Notes: generated by a model from the sequence alone, not told the origin. DNA of 64,000 nt from Stenotrophomonas sp. ASS1 (GCF_004346925.1 NZ_CP031167.1:1074001-1138000); one strand, 5' to 3'; counted from the first letter of the stretch, positions 27,214 through 38,600 are shown. Numbers and translations: made by a program.

Positions 27214-28245
27214 CTACCGGCGTAGCGACGATTCCCGCACCACCAGCTTCACCGGGATGCTCTGGCTGTCCACCGGCTGCCGCCCGATCAGGGCCAACAG
27301 GCGCTCCACCAGCAGTTGGCCGGCCTGCTTGGTGTCCTGCTGCACGGTGGTCAGCGCCGGGGACACCGAAGCCGCCAGCGGGATGTCGTCGAAGCCGGTT
27401 ACTGCCACGTCCTCCGGCACCCGCCGGCCGGCTTCGCGCAGGGCGCGCATCGCGCCGATGGCAATCAGGTCGCTGGCCGCGCAGATCGCATCGATCGGTT
27501 CGCCGCGCGCCAGCAGCGCCTGGCAGGCCTCCTGGCCGGAGGCTTCAGTGGTGATCGCATCGTGCTGCAGGGCCGGCTCCGCCGCCAGGCCGTGTTCCTG
27601 CAGGGCCGCGACATGACCGCGGTAGCGTTCCTGGAATTCGGGGTAGTGGCTGGACGCATGGCCGAGGAAGGCGATGCGGCGGCAGCCCTGCTGCAGCAGG
27701 TGGGTGGTGATGTCGTGCCCGCCCTGGAAGTTGTCGCTGCCGATCGACACGCCGGGCTGGCCGGGCAGGGCGGCGCCCCAGCGTACGAAGTGCGTGCCCT
27801 GCTCGACCAGCCGCTGCAGTCGGTCGCGCGATTCGTGGTAGTCGCCGTAGCCGAGCAGGATGATGCCGTCGGCCTTGTTGCTGTCCTCGTAATCGGCCTG
27901 CCAGTCGGTGGACAGCTGCTGGAACGAGACCAGCAGGTCCTGCCCGTGCAGGGCGCAGGCGCGGGTGATCGAGCCCAGCATCGAATGGAAGAACGGGTTG
28001 ATCAGCGAGTCGTCGTTGGTCGGGTCCTCGAAGAACAGCAGGGCCAGCGTGCCGGCATTGCGCAGGCGCAGGCTGGAGGCGTTCTTGTCGACCTTGTAGT
28101 TCAGCTCGCGGGCGATGCGCAGGATGCGCTCGCGGGTCTCGGCGTTGACCATCGGGCTGCCACGCAGGGCCCGCGACACGGTCGGCTGGGAGACCCCGGC
28201 CAGGTGGGCGATGTCCAGGGAGGTGGCTTTGCCTTTGATCGTCAT
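27214..28245 (-). CDS. LacI-family transcriptional regulator, candidate maltodextrin regulator
   Basis: A 343-residue regulator. Residues 1-60 hold the helix-turn-helix (SLDIAHLAGVSQPTVSRALRG) and hinge helix (ASSLRLRNAG); the rest is a periplasmic-binding-protein-like sensor. The start at 28245 gives a conventional LacI N-terminus; an in-frame upstream ATG (28275) is possible. No copy of the 14-bp TGAATACGTATGCA site lies next to it, but it is the nearest LacI gene to the maltodextrin locus, whose three units carry that LacI-type site. The pairing is inference. The gene is divergent from the type I secretion operon, so control of that operon is the alternative. Confidence 0.85.
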   Translation of the reverse strand: MTIKGKATSLDIAHLAGVSQPTVSRALRGSPMVNAETRERILRIARELNYKVDKNASSLRLRNAGTLALLFFEDPTNDDSLINPFFHSMLGSITRACALHGQDLLVSFQQLSTDWQADYEDSNKADGIILLGYGDYHESRDRLQRLVEQGTHFVRWGAALPGQPGVSIGSDNFQGGHDITTHLLQQGCRRIAFLGHASSHYPEFQERYRGHVAALQEHGLAAEPALQHDAITTEASGQEACQALLARGEPIDAICAASDLIAIGAMRALREAGRRVPEDVAVTGFDDIPLAASVSPALTTVQQDTKQAGQLLVERLLALIGRQPVDSQSIPVKLVVRESSLRR

Positions 28246-28346
28246 GGGAACGGATAGGGAACGTGCAGCGATCATGATGCCATGAGGCTGGCCCTCCGCT
28301 CGCAGGTGCGCTCCTGTCTGGATGAACAGGATTGATGTTGAAAAAT

Positions 28347-28362
28347 GTGACCAATTTGTCAC
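28347..28362. promoter_or_regulatory. Inverted repeat between LacI gene and secretion operon
   Basis: GTGAC-N6-GTCAC lies about 100 bp from both starts. It resembles a CRP/Clp half-site pair (TGTGA...TCAC) but with an 8-bp rather than 6-bp gap. A -35-like TTGACC (28364-28369) follows directly; the hexamer 17 bp further on (CATTCA) is a poor -10. This could control either gene. Confidence 0.35.
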
Positions 28363-28458
28363 TTTGACCTGATTTGCACAAAAGCGCATTCAGCAGATGG
28401 ACAGCTGCCATGGCATGGCCCTAGAGTCCGCGCACCAGGGGACAACAAGGCAGTTGAC

Positions 28459-30642
28459 GTGGGCAGTAACGGATCAGGGATCGATCTGCAGGAGTCACTG
28501 TGCGTGGACGATGGAGGCGCGCTGGCGTGCTTCGTCGCCCTGTTGGGGTTTCTGGATCGGCCTGCCGACCCCGACCAGCTCCGGCACCAGCTGGGCCACC
28601 CCGAAGGCCGTATCGATACACAGGATCTGTTGCGCCTGGCCAAGCGGATGGACGTCAAAGCACGCGTGGTACAGGCGCGGGTAACCGCGCTGCGCGACCA
28701 TCCGTTGCCCGCCATCGCCTGCCTGGCCGACGGGCGCTATACGCTCGTGCTCAAGGCCGACGCCGAGAACGTGTTGTGCTTCGACGCGGCGGCCGACGGA
28801 CGCCCGGTCACGCTGTCCCTTGGCGAGTTCTCGCAGGAGTTCGATGGCCGCCTGTTGCTGATGACCACGCGTGAAAGCGTGGCCGGCGCCGTGAGGCGCT
28901 TCGATGTCGGTTGGTTCATTCCTGCCCTGGTGAAGTATCGCCGCCTGCTGCGTGACGTGTTGGTAGCCTCGTTCTTCCTGCAGTTGATGGCACTGATCAC
29001 GCCGCTGTTCTTCCAGGTGGTGATCGACAAGGTACTGGTGCACAAAGGCATCACCACGCTGGAAGTGCTTGCCCTCGGCCTGCTGGTGGTTTCGGTGTTC
29101 GAAGTGCTGATGGGCGGACTGCGCACCTACCTGTTTTCGCACACCACCAGCCGCGTTGATGCCGAACTTGGCTCGAAGCTCTTCTCCCACCTCACGCATC
29201 TGCCATTGGCCTATTTCCAGGCGCGTCGGGTGGGCGATTCGGTGGCGCGCGTGCGCGAACTGGAAACCATCCGCGAGTTCCTCACCTCTTCGGCGCAGAC
29301 GGTCGTGCTGGACCTGTTCTTCGCCATCGTGTTCCTGGCCGTGATGTGGCTGTACAGCCCTGCATTGCTGCTGATCGTACTGATCACGCTGCCACTGTAC
29401 GCGGTGGTGGTCATGGTGGTCGGGCCGATGCTGCGGCGCCGCCTGGATGAAAAGTTCGTGCGCGGTGCCGAAAACCAGTCGTTCCTGGTCGAAGCAGTGA
29501 CCGGTGTGGAGACCATCAAGGCGCTGGCGGTCGAGCCGCAGGCGCAGAACCGCTGGGACAAGCAGCTGGCGGGTTACATCCAGGCCAGCTTCCGCGCCAG
29601 CATGCTGGCCAACTGGGGCTCGCAGGCGGTGCAGCTGATCCACAAGCTGGCCACCGTGGCACTCCTGTTCTTCGGCGCGCGGCTGGTGATTGACGGCAAG
29701 CTGACCGTGGGCGAACTGGTGGCGTTCAACATGCTTGCCGGGCAGGTTGCCGGGCCGGTGCTGCGCCTGGCGCAGTTGGCGCAGGACTTCCAGCAGGCGC
29801 GCATTGCCGTGGAGCGGCTGGGCGACATCCTCAACTCCCCTACCGAACCGGCCAGCTCACCCTCGCGTGCCAGCCTGCCGGCAGTGGATGGCCGCATCGC
29901 GCTGGAGCACGTGTCGTTCCGCTATCGGCCTGAGGGGCAGGAAGTGTTGTCGTCGGTCAGTCTGGAGATTGCTCCGGGTGAGATCCTCGGCGTGGTCGGG
30001 CCCTCGGGATCCGGCAAGTCGACCCTGACCAAGCTGATCCAGCGCCTGCACACCCCGGAGCGCGGCCGTGTGCTGGTGGATGGTGTCGATCTGTCCATGG
30101 TGGATCCGGCGTGGCTGCGGCGACAGGTGGGTGTGGTGCTGCAGGAAAACCTGCTGTTCAACCGCAGCGTGCGCGAGAACATCGCCATGGCCGACCCGGC
30201 GATGCCGATGAGCCGGGTGGTGGAGGTGGCCAAGCTGGCGGGGGCGCACGACTTCATCCTGGAGTTGCCCGAGGCCTACGACACGCGCATCGACGAGCGC
30301 GGCGGCAACCTCTCCGGCGGGCAGCGTCAGCGCCTGGCGATCGCTCGCGCGCTGGCCATCGACCCGAAGATCCTCATCTTCGACGAAGCGACCTCGGCGC
30401 TGGATGCGGAGAGCGAGGAAGTCATCCAGGACAACCTCAAGCGGATGTCCGCTGGCCGCACCGTGATCATCATCGCGCATCGTCTTTCGGCGGTACGCCA
30501 GGCCAACCGCATCGTGACCCTCGAACGTGGCCGCATCACCGAGACCGGCACGCACGAGGATCTGCTCCGCGCGGGAGGCCGTTACTCACTGCTCTACACC
30601 AAACAGATGGGCCTGCCCGCCGTGGCGGCCCCGCTGAACTGA
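28459..30642 (+). CDS. Type I secretion ABC exporter (HlyB-like)
   Basis: A 727-residue exporter with three parts. Residues 1 to about 130 are a C39-like domain in which the catalytic cysteine position seems to hold Asp (DDGG, where peptidases have DCG), as in HlyB, so it probably binds the RTX substrate without cutting it. Residues about 160-440 are six transmembrane helices. The ATPase domain has Walker A GPSGSGKST near 515, signature LSGGQRQR near 617 and Walker B ILIFDEATSALD. The GTG at 28459 follows CAAGG; a GTG at 28504 after AGGAG is also possible. It heads an operon with HlyD, an unknown protein, the RTX substrate and an acyltransferase. No TolC gene is in the window. Confidence 0.93.
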   Translation: MGSNGSGIDLQESLCVDDGGALACFVALLGFLDRPADPDQLRHQLGHPEGRIDTQDLLRLAKRMDVKARVVQARVTALRDHPLPAIACLADGRYTLVLKADAENVLCFDAAADGRPVTLSLGEFSQEFDGRLLLMTTRESVAGAVRRFDVGWFIPALVKYRRLLRDVLVASFFLQLMALITPLFFQVVIDKVLVHKGITTLEVLALGLLVVSVFEVLMGGLRTYLFSHTTSRVDAELGSKLFSHLTHLPLAYFQARRVGDSVARVRELETIREFLTSSAQTVVLDLFFAIVFLAVMWLYSPALLLIVLITLPLYAVVVMVVGPMLRRRLDEKFVRGAENQSFLVEAVTGVETIKALAVEPQAQNRWDKQLAGYIQASFRASMLANWGSQAVQLIHKLATVALLFFGARLVIDGKLTVGELVAFNMLAGQVAGPVLRLAQLAQDFQQARIAVERLGDILNSPTEPASSPSRASLPAVDGRIALEHVSFRYRPEGQEVLSSVSLEIAPGEILGVVGPSGSGKSTLTKLIQRLHTPERGRVLVDGVDLSMVDPAWLRRQVGVVLQENLLFNRSVRENIAMADPAMPMSRVVEVAKLAGAHDFILELPEAYDTRIDERGGNLSGGQRQRLAIARALAIDPKILIFDEATSALDAESEEVIQDNLKRMSAGRTVIIIAHRLSAVRQANRIVTLERGRITETGTHEDLLRAGGRYSLLYTKQMGLPAVAAPLN

Positions 30643-30672
30643 CCACCGCGGGCCCAGCCAAGGACAGCACGC

Positions 30673-32067
30673 ATGTTGAAGGGACTGAGGCATCACCTGG
30701 GCATCCTGCGCGAGAGCCTGCGCGCGGAGCGTGCGCAGCCGGACCAACGCGACTCGGCGGCGCCGGACTTCCTGCCGGCGGCGCTGGAGATCCTGGAAAA
30801 GCCCCCGAACCCGATCGGCCGCACCGTTCTCTGGCTGCTGATCGCCTTTCTCGCCATCGCATTGGTCTGGTCGTGCCTTGGCCGCCTGGACATGGTCGCG
30901 GTGGCCGAAGGCAAGGTGATTCCGCGCGGCAACGTGAAGGTGATCCAGGCTGCGGACCAGGGTGTGGTCCGTGCGATCCACGTGGTTGAAGGGCAGTCGG
31001 TGAAGGCCGGCACGCCGCTGCTCGAACTGGACCCGACGGTCAGCCATGCCGAAGTCGAGCAGGCGCGCCAGGCGTTGCTGACCGCGCAGATCGATGTGGC
31101 ACGGGCGCAGGCCGTGGTTGACCACGTTGCCGGTCGGGCCGGTCGCTTCATCGCACCGGAGGGAGCACCTGACAGCATCATTGCCATCCAGCAGGCACTG
31201 GTGGCCGCCAAGCAGCGCGAGTTCGATTCCACTGTGGGTGGCTTGCAGCAGGAGCGCAGCCAGCGCGATGGCGAGCACGGCATGATCCTGGCCGAGATCG
31301 CCAAGCTGGAAGAGCAGCTGCCGCTGGCTACCGACCAGTTGAACAAGCTGGAGGAGCTGAGCCGCGAAAACTATGTGCCGCGACTGCAGGTGGCCGAAGT
31401 AAAGGAGCGTGTTGTCGGCATGCGCCAGGACCTGGCGATCCGTCGCGAAGAGCAGCGTAAAGCGACCGCTGCGCAGCTGGCGGCCAGCCAGCAGATGAGC
31501 AAGAGCCGCAGCGAGTTCGCACGTGAAGCACTGGACGCCCTGACTGAGGCGGAAGCGGCACGCGCGTTGCGAGGCGAAGAATTGAAGAAGGCCCATGACA
31601 AGGCTGGGCACACGGTATTGCGCGCACCCGTGAATGGCGTCGTGCAGCAACTACAGGTGCACACCATCGGCGGCGTGGTGAAGCCGGCTGACGCGCTCAT
31701 GGTGCTGGTGCCGCATGACGGCGAGCTGGTGGTCGATGCGATGCTGCCCAATCGCGATGCCGGCTTCGTCCGCGACGGGCAGCCGGTGGAGGTGAAGCTG
31801 GAGGCCTATCCGTTCACCCGCTACGGTGTGGTGGATGGCGTGGTCGAGACTGTGGGCCGTGATGCGGTGCAGACCGAGAAGGAAGGGTTGCGCTATCCGG
31901 CGCGCGTGCGCCTGCTGCGGCCCTGGATCGAAGTGGATGGCCGGCGCCGCGCGCTGGCGCCGGGCCTGGCCGCAACGGCGGAAATCAAGACCGGTGACCG
32001 CCGCATCATTGAATACCTGTTGTCGCCGCTGTCCAGGCGCGTGCAGGAAGCGGGGAGGGAGCGATGA
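30673..32067 (+). CDS. Type I secretion membrane-fusion protein (HlyD-like)
   Basis: A 464-residue periplasmic adaptor. A short cytoplasmic N-terminus is followed by one transmembrane helix (about 52-69, VLWLLIAFLAIALVWSCL), a lipoyl-like strand (VIPRGNVKVIQAADQGVV), a long coiled coil (about 150-305) and a returning lipoyl/beta-barrel region (VLRAPVNGVVQQLQV, GEIKTGD-like end). This layout is that of HlyD, which links the ABC exporter to the outer-membrane TolC channel. It overlaps the next gene by 4 bp. Confidence 0.92.
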   Translation: MLKGLRHHLGILRESLRAERAQPDQRDSAAPDFLPAALEILEKPPNPIGRTVLWLLIAFLAIALVWSCLGRLDMVAVAEGKVIPRGNVKVIQAADQGVVRAIHVVEGQSVKAGTPLLELDPTVSHAEVEQARQALLTAQIDVARAQAVVDHVAGRAGRFIAPEGAPDSIIAIQQALVAAKQREFDSTVGGLQQERSQRDGEHGMILAEIAKLEEQLPLATDQLNKLEELSRENYVPRLQVAEVKERVVGMRQDLAIRREEQRKATAAQLAASQQMSKSRSEFAREALDALTEAEAARALRGEELKKAHDKAGHTVLRAPVNGVVQQLQVHTIGGVVKPADALMVLVPHDGELVVDAMLPNRDAGFVRDGQPVEVKLEAYPFTRYGVVDGVVETVGRDAVQTEKEGLRYPARVRLLRPWIEVDGRRRALAPGLAATAEIKTGDRRIIEYLLSPLSRRVQEAGRER

Positions 32068-32639
32068 GGAGAATGCCGTTCTGGCAAATCCTGGGCGCTT
32101 CAGTCCTTTGCCTCACTGCGGCATCCCCGGCAAACGCGCGGGAGCGTCACGTCTGGGCAGCATCCGAGCTGGAGAAGATGCTTATCGCATTGGTCCTGGA
32201 GCAACCGCGCCACGGTAGTTGGCGTGGCGTCGAACGCTCGGATGTCGAGCGAAGATTCGGTGTACATCTGTCATCTCTGGATGTCAACTCGAGAACGATT
32301 CAGTCGAGGCTGCCGACACGTGAAGGGTGGTCCGCCGCAATCAAGGTGGAGTACAGGCGGGAAGGTCGCGCGGTGAAATTCGACGCATTGGCGTCCCGCC
32401 GATTCAACGATCTTGAACGGCCATGCACGTTCAAGGCTGACGCAATGACGTCTTCAATGCTGGCTGCGGGATTCCATGGAGGAAGGAACGCCGCGCCGCT
32501 CAGCCCGGATACCCGAACCTACTCTCGGGGTTCCGTCTCTGTCCATATCACGACGTTCGACGCGGCCATCAATGCCGCGCTGCCTGAACAGTGTGTAGAT
32601 ACCCTGACCATAGCCCCGCCGGAGCATGACAATGTCTGA
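32064..32639 (+). CDS. Small exported protein of unknown function inside the RTX secretion operon
   Basis: A 191-residue protein with an N-terminal signal peptide (WQILGASVLCLTAASPANA), so probably periplasmic. After it comes an amphipathic helix (SELEKMLIALVLEQ) and a mixed basic/acidic region; two cysteines (CTF and QCVD) could form a disulfide. No family is recognised. It overlaps hlyD by 4 bp and the RTX gene by 8 bp, so it is translated with them and presumably serves the same system: possible roles are protection from the RTX protein, a chaperone, or surface retention. Base composition drops here (near 55% GC by eye) compared with hlyD, as in the first part of the RTX gene. Confidence 0.75.
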   Translation: MRRMPFWQILGASVLCLTAASPANARERHVWAASELEKMLIALVLEQPRHGSWRGVERSDVERRFGVHLSSLDVNSRTIQSRLPTREGWSAAIKVEYRREGRAVKFDALASRRFNDLERPCTFKADAMTSSMLAAGFHGGRNAAPLSPDTRTYSRGSVSVHITTFDAAINAALPEQCVDTLTIAPPEHDNV

Positions 32640-35600
32640 ACTTAGCATCAGGTTGAACACCTTGCTGGACCAGTTCGCATCGCGAAATGCGGATACGCGT
32701 ACCGCAGCGCAGAGGCTACGTCAGGCAATTTCCTCGTCACCAAGCTTGGTCAAGCGCTTCGAATCGGCTATTGCCGAGGGCAAGTTGAAAACGATTGAGT
32801 TGCTGCCTAGATCGGCGACCGAAAGAGCTCATATGTCGGACGAGGGAGTGCTCGCGATAGGCCGGGATGCCGTCGTGGGCAACGCGACCACTGAGTTCAT
32901 GGACCAGCTCCGCGATACCTTGGGGCACGAGATCGCGCATGCGCACTATAAAGGCTACGACTTTGCCTTGAATGTGCTGAGTGAAGAAGTAGAGAAGCTG
33001 GCGTTTGAGAGAACAGAGACTCGCAATTACACCGCGGTCCTCCAGAATTTCCTTGCTGCCGCACGAAGGAATGAGGCTGTCGCAGCTATCGGAGGCTGGA
33101 ACGCCAACATTTCCAAGATGATCGCAGACAGTGGAGGCCGTCCTCTAGACCGAGCCGCAGTTCTGGAGAGGATGGCCCAAGTTAATCCGCGATGCGTCAT
33201 CGAGGTCAATGGCGTCTATCAGATGGCTGCCGGAATCGTGCTGAATGCCGATCTCACTGCAAATGTTTCAGATCAATCCGTTGAAGCATTCGCAAAGTGC
33301 TACTTTGATGGCAGCAAGGGAAGCCTGGGGCCTCAAGGAAAGTCTTCCTACACCGATTACTACTTGTCCTACGGCGTCAGCCTGATTGTGCGCATGGAGC
33401 GCTACAACAACCCGTACGGGGATCCCGACAGGGCACTGGTACAGATCAATCTTGCCGCTCTGGGAACGACAGAGGCAGCGCTGGAGGTCGCGGGTCTGAC
33501 ATTCCAGGGCAAAGGAGATATCTTCTTCTATACCGACCTTGGTGGTGGCCCGAACAACGGCTTCCAGCGCAGCGGAACCACGACGGGGCCGCGATTTGAT
33601 CCGGACCAATGGAATGCCTTCTTCGATCGTACGCGCCTGCAGCAGATTGCCCAGGCGGGTGCGCTTGGTGGTGTGATTGGTGGCGCAATCTCTTCTGCCC
33701 TGAAGTTGAATGACCCGGCATGGCAGGTCATTTCCTCGGCAACGCTGTCGACCATCGGAGAGAACTTCGCCGAGGCGATCTCGGCCAGGGGCCTCGGGGT
33801 TCGGCTGTCCAGTGGGGACTTCAGCAGCATTCTTGCCGATCTTCCTGAGGAGTTTCAGGCCAATCTCAGGAGCGCAGGGGCTGGAGCTGTCTCTTCCTAC
33901 CTGACCGCAGAGCTGTTCAGGACACTGGGTATCGAAGGGACGCTCGGTGAAATTGCACAGACCGCTGCTGGTGCAGCACTGAGTCAAGTTATCCAGAATG
34001 CGAACCTGATCGCCGATGGTGCCAAGATCAGCGTGTTCGAAGGTCTGGGTGAAACGCAGATATTCAACGCAGTCGGTGGCTACGTTGGCGCACGGCTGGG
34101 CGCTAGTTTGGTCAAGTTCGATACGGTCGGAGGGCAAATCGGTGCACAGGTTGGTTCGGCGATCGGCGCCTATGTCGGTGCGTCCGTTGCGACCACCTGG
34201 GCTGCAGCAGGTAGCAAGGTCGGAGGTGCCGCGTATGGCGCAATCGGAGCGGCAATCGGTGCGCTGGTGGGCTACATCCTGGGCGGGCTCGTTGGCTCGT
34301 TCTTCTCAAGTGGCAAGCCGCGTTCGTGGGCGTCGGTCAGCTGGGAAGAGGCATCGGACGGCTTCGTGGTCACCGGCATTCGTTCCCGATCGGGTGGCTC
34401 CAAGGCTGGGGCGAGGGTTCTTGCCAATGCCGTAGCGGACAACCTCAACGCGGTGCTGAAGATGTCGGGAAGCCGTGTGGCTTCGGGGGCCAGCATCGAT
34501 GGCGGTACCTACGGTACCTACGGAAAGGACTATCGATACTGGTCTGCAACGCCCGTCGGGTTTGCGACGGCTGAGGAGCTTATCGGTCACGGCTCTGCGC
34601 TGGCTCTGGCGGGGATGGCGGACAAGATGGTTGGCGGAAACATCTATATCAAGCGGGCCATCGTCCAACATCTGGGTATGTTGCCTTCGCCTCGCGGTTT
34701 CAATGTGACGTCAATGATTGGCGACTTGGCCATGGCTGCTGATTATGGTCAGTATGTAATGGATCCTTTCCAGGTCAATTCGCTCATCGCCGGTGCGCCA
34801 GACAGCGGGTTGGCAGCTCAATGGGCGATCACGCTTGCGCGTGCGATCGAATTGGGCCTCAACAAGCGCGCATCGACCGATTGGACAGGGGGATTTGCAG
34901 CGTGGATGGACCAGCTTCCTGACGGTGAGCTGGACGGGCGTGGCTTGAACGCCGCGAACGTCAGTGCGCGATACAATGCCATTGATGGCAGAAAGTTCGT
35001 CCTGACTGGCGGAAGCGACGAAGAGCTCTTCTCGATCAGCGACACCATCGTCACCGCGGATAAGGATCGCATTCTCGGTGGCATCGGCAACGACAGCATC
35101 ATCGTCAATGGTGCCACGCTGTCCAGCACCACCGGCCTGCTGATCAATGGCAAGGCCGCCCCGGCCACCCATCGCATTGGCATCGCTGCGGTCATTGATG
35201 CCGGTGCTGGCGACGATCTGGTCCGCGGCGGAGACCTCGGCAACGATCTGCTCGGCGGCAGCGGCAACGACACCCTGGTGGGGGCCCTGCTCGATGACTG
35301 GCTGCTTGGCGGTGACGGCAACGACGTGCTGTTCGCCGGCAATGTCACCAATGTGAACTTCGCCATCGGTGATGCCAGCGCACAGGCGCTGGCGATCGCC
35401 GCGCGTGGTGGCAACGGCAACTACCTCGACGGCGGTGCCGGCGACGATCGCCTGTATGGCGGCACCGGTTCGGACTGGCTGGAAGGCGGCGCCGGCAACG
35501 ATCTGCTGGTGGGTGGCGAGGGCGGCGACATCATCGCCGGTGGCGCCGGCGATGATCGGGGTGCCAATGGCGAAGCACGCCTGTTCGGTGGGGGCGGCGC

Positions 35601-38600
35601 GGACCAGTACCTGTTCCGGCTCGGTGACGGCCGCGACGTGATCTACGACGAAGAGGGCGCAGGCGCCATCCGTGGCAGCGGCGACAGCTTGAATGATCGC
35701 CTCGCCAAGATCGCCAATGGACAGCTGGCGCGCAACTGGGCCGGTGGCGGCGAGTACGAGGTCAACGGTTCGGTGAAGGGCGGTGAGGACGCGATCGTGT
35801 TCGGCACCGGCCTGTCGCTGCAGAACATCCAGATGCGCCGCTCCTCGGCCAGCGGTGCCGGCAACGACCTGATCATCGCCCTGGTCAGCTATGACGCCGC
35901 CGGCAACGCGACCCTCACCGGCGATGAGCTGACCATCAAGGACTGGTTCGAATCCTCGCATCGCGTGGAGTGGCTGCGGTTTGCCGATGGCGAGGACATC
36001 CGCATCGGCGACATGACCTCGTACATCATCGGCACCGGTGGCTCGGATGTGATCCTGGGCACCTACGGTGCGGACTTCCTCTATGGCGGCGCCGGCAATG
36101 ACGAGATCCGGGGCCTGGCCGGCAATGACTTCGGCAATGGTGGCTCGGGCGACGATTTCGTTGCTGGCGATGGCGACCAGGACTGGGTGATGGGCGGCTC
36201 CGGCAACGACCAGGTGCTGGGCGGCGCGGGCAATGACACGGTGTTTGGCGATGATGGCAATGATCGTGTGTATGGCGGTACGGGTTCGGACCTGGTGGTC
36301 GGCGGCCGTGGCAACGACGAAGTGGTGGGCGGTGAAGGCGATGACGTCTTCCGCTACCAGCGCGGCGATGGCGACGACATCGTCATGGACGACTATGTCG
36401 ACAACTGGGATCTGGTCTGGGAAAGGGGCGCCTATGTCAACGGCTATGTGCGCAATGCCGATGGCACTGTCAGCAAGGATGGCGTGGTCTACTTCGATGG
36501 CTCCACCTGGATCAGCCACAACGACTGGAATGATGAGGCGCAGGTGCTGCGCCGGCACAAGGGCGCGCTCAATGGCCTGATTGCGCGCAACGCGGGTGTT
36601 GATTCGCTGGAGTTTGGCGTTGGCATCGACATCCAGGATGTGATGTTGCAGCGCGATGGCAATGACCTGCGCCTGGTGATCGGCCGCGATGGTGAGAAGG
36701 AGCGCCTCTCGGCGTCCAGTGACCGCATCACGATCAAGGACTGGTACGCGCTGGGTGGATCGATCGAGAACATGGTGTTTGCCGCGACCGGCCGCCATAC
36801 GCTCACCGACATGACCCTGCTGGGGGGCGGCGATGGCAATGACACCATTGCCGGTACGGCCGGCAAGGACTGGTTGACCGGCAACGGTGGCGATGACGTC
36901 ATCGACGGCGGCGCGGGCAATGACCTGCTGATGGGCAACGAAGGCGACGATACGCTGCGTGGCGGTGCGGGTGACGACATCCTGTACGGCGGCCAGGGCG
37001 ATGATCTGCTGCACGGCGGTGCCGGCGCGGACACCCTGTTCGGCGGCGGTGGCGTGGACATCGCCTCTTACGCGGGAAGTGCGGCGGTGCGCGTTTACCT
37101 GGAAGGCACGTTCGCCAATACCGGCGACGCCAAGGGAGATGTCTACAGCAGCATCGAGGGTATTGAAGGCAGTGCCGGTGCCGATCGCCTCGGCGGCAGC
37201 ATCGGCGCGGACGTGCTGCGCGGTGGTGGTGGCGCGGATGCGCTGTACGGCGGTGAGGGCGACGATGCCTATGAGTACAACGTCGGCGACGGTAGTGATG
37301 TCATCTATGAAGGCGCCTTCTATCTGGATGAGGTGATGTCCAGCTCAGGGACGTTTGGATCAGCCTACACGGCGTCCTGGGAGTATCTGGGCCTTGGCGA
37401 GACAACGGCGGGCAACAAGCATCAGTATCGGTTGACGGTCAAGGAGATCGCATCCGGCACCGTTGTCTACCAGAGCGTGGACAAGGTGGACTTCCTGTTT
37501 GACGCCCCAGTGGCGAACGCGCCAGCCTCCACCACGTGGCCATCGGCGCAGGGGCAGTTCCGTTCGTCGACCTGGCGAAACGGGCCAAATGGACAACAGA
37601 TCGTGCGCGAAGTGTTCCAGGCCACCGACGGGGGCCAGGATACGCTGGTACTGGGAGCAGGGCTCAGCCTCTCAAATCTTCGGTTGGCGCTGAGCGGGAC
37701 GACGCTCCAGGTGGATGTCTTCGCCGCACAGAACGGTACGATCAAGCTCGCCAATCATACGAATGCCCAGCGTCGCGTCGAGTTCATGCAGTTGAAGGAC
37801 GGACTGGTGCTGGATCTGCGCCAGTTCCGCCAGCTTTCCCAAGGCGGTAGCGCGAGTGACGATGTATTGTTCGGGTCCGATGGCGCGGACACGCTTACGG
37901 GTCTTGCAGGTCACGACGTGCTGGCGGGTGGAGATGGCAATGACACGCTGCGGGGCGGCGACGGCGACGACACGCTGGAGGGCGGCGCCGGTGCCGACAT
38001 CCTCGACGGCGGCAGCGATCGCATCAGCCTCGGCCAGACCGCGGTGGCGGGTGAAGCCTATGGCGATACCGTCCGATACGTGACCTCCACTGCGTCGCTG
38101 GTGCTGGACCTGGCTGCGGGTACTCTGTCGGGCGGGCACGCCGATGGCGATACCCTGGTTGCAGTCAACGGCGTCAGCACGCTGGAGAACGTAGTTGGCA
38201 GCGACGGCTTCGCCGATACGATCAGTGGTGATTCACGCGCGAATCGCTTGATCGGGCTGGGTGGCAACGACTGGCTGGATGGGCGGGGGGGCGACGACGT
38301 GCTCATCGGTGGTGATGGCAATGACACCCTGATGGGCGGCGACGGCAACGACGCGTTGTCCGGTGATGCCGGCGATGACCGGCTTGAAGGTGGCGGGGGC
38401 AACGATGTGCTGGCCGGCGGCGCCGGTGCCGACGAGCTTTACGGCGGGCTGGGCGACGACCAGATCAGCGGCGATGTGGGCAACGACAAGGCTTGGGGCG
38501 GCGAAGGCAATGACACCCTGGGGGGCCAGGACGGAGACGATCAGCTCTATGGCGAGGCCGGCAACGATACCCTGGTGGGCGGCGCAGGCGACGACCTGCT

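Noticed and set aside
23024..27616. Open frame of 1530 codons on the plus strand
   Set aside because: Antisense to the permease-peptidase and ATPase genes, which have intact motifs; the plus translation shows no recognisable domain.
28459..30642. ABC exporter as a bacteriocin-processing C39 peptidase
   Set aside because: The catalytic cysteine position appears to be Asp, and no leader-peptide (GG-type) precursor gene is present; an RTX substrate gene is in the operon.
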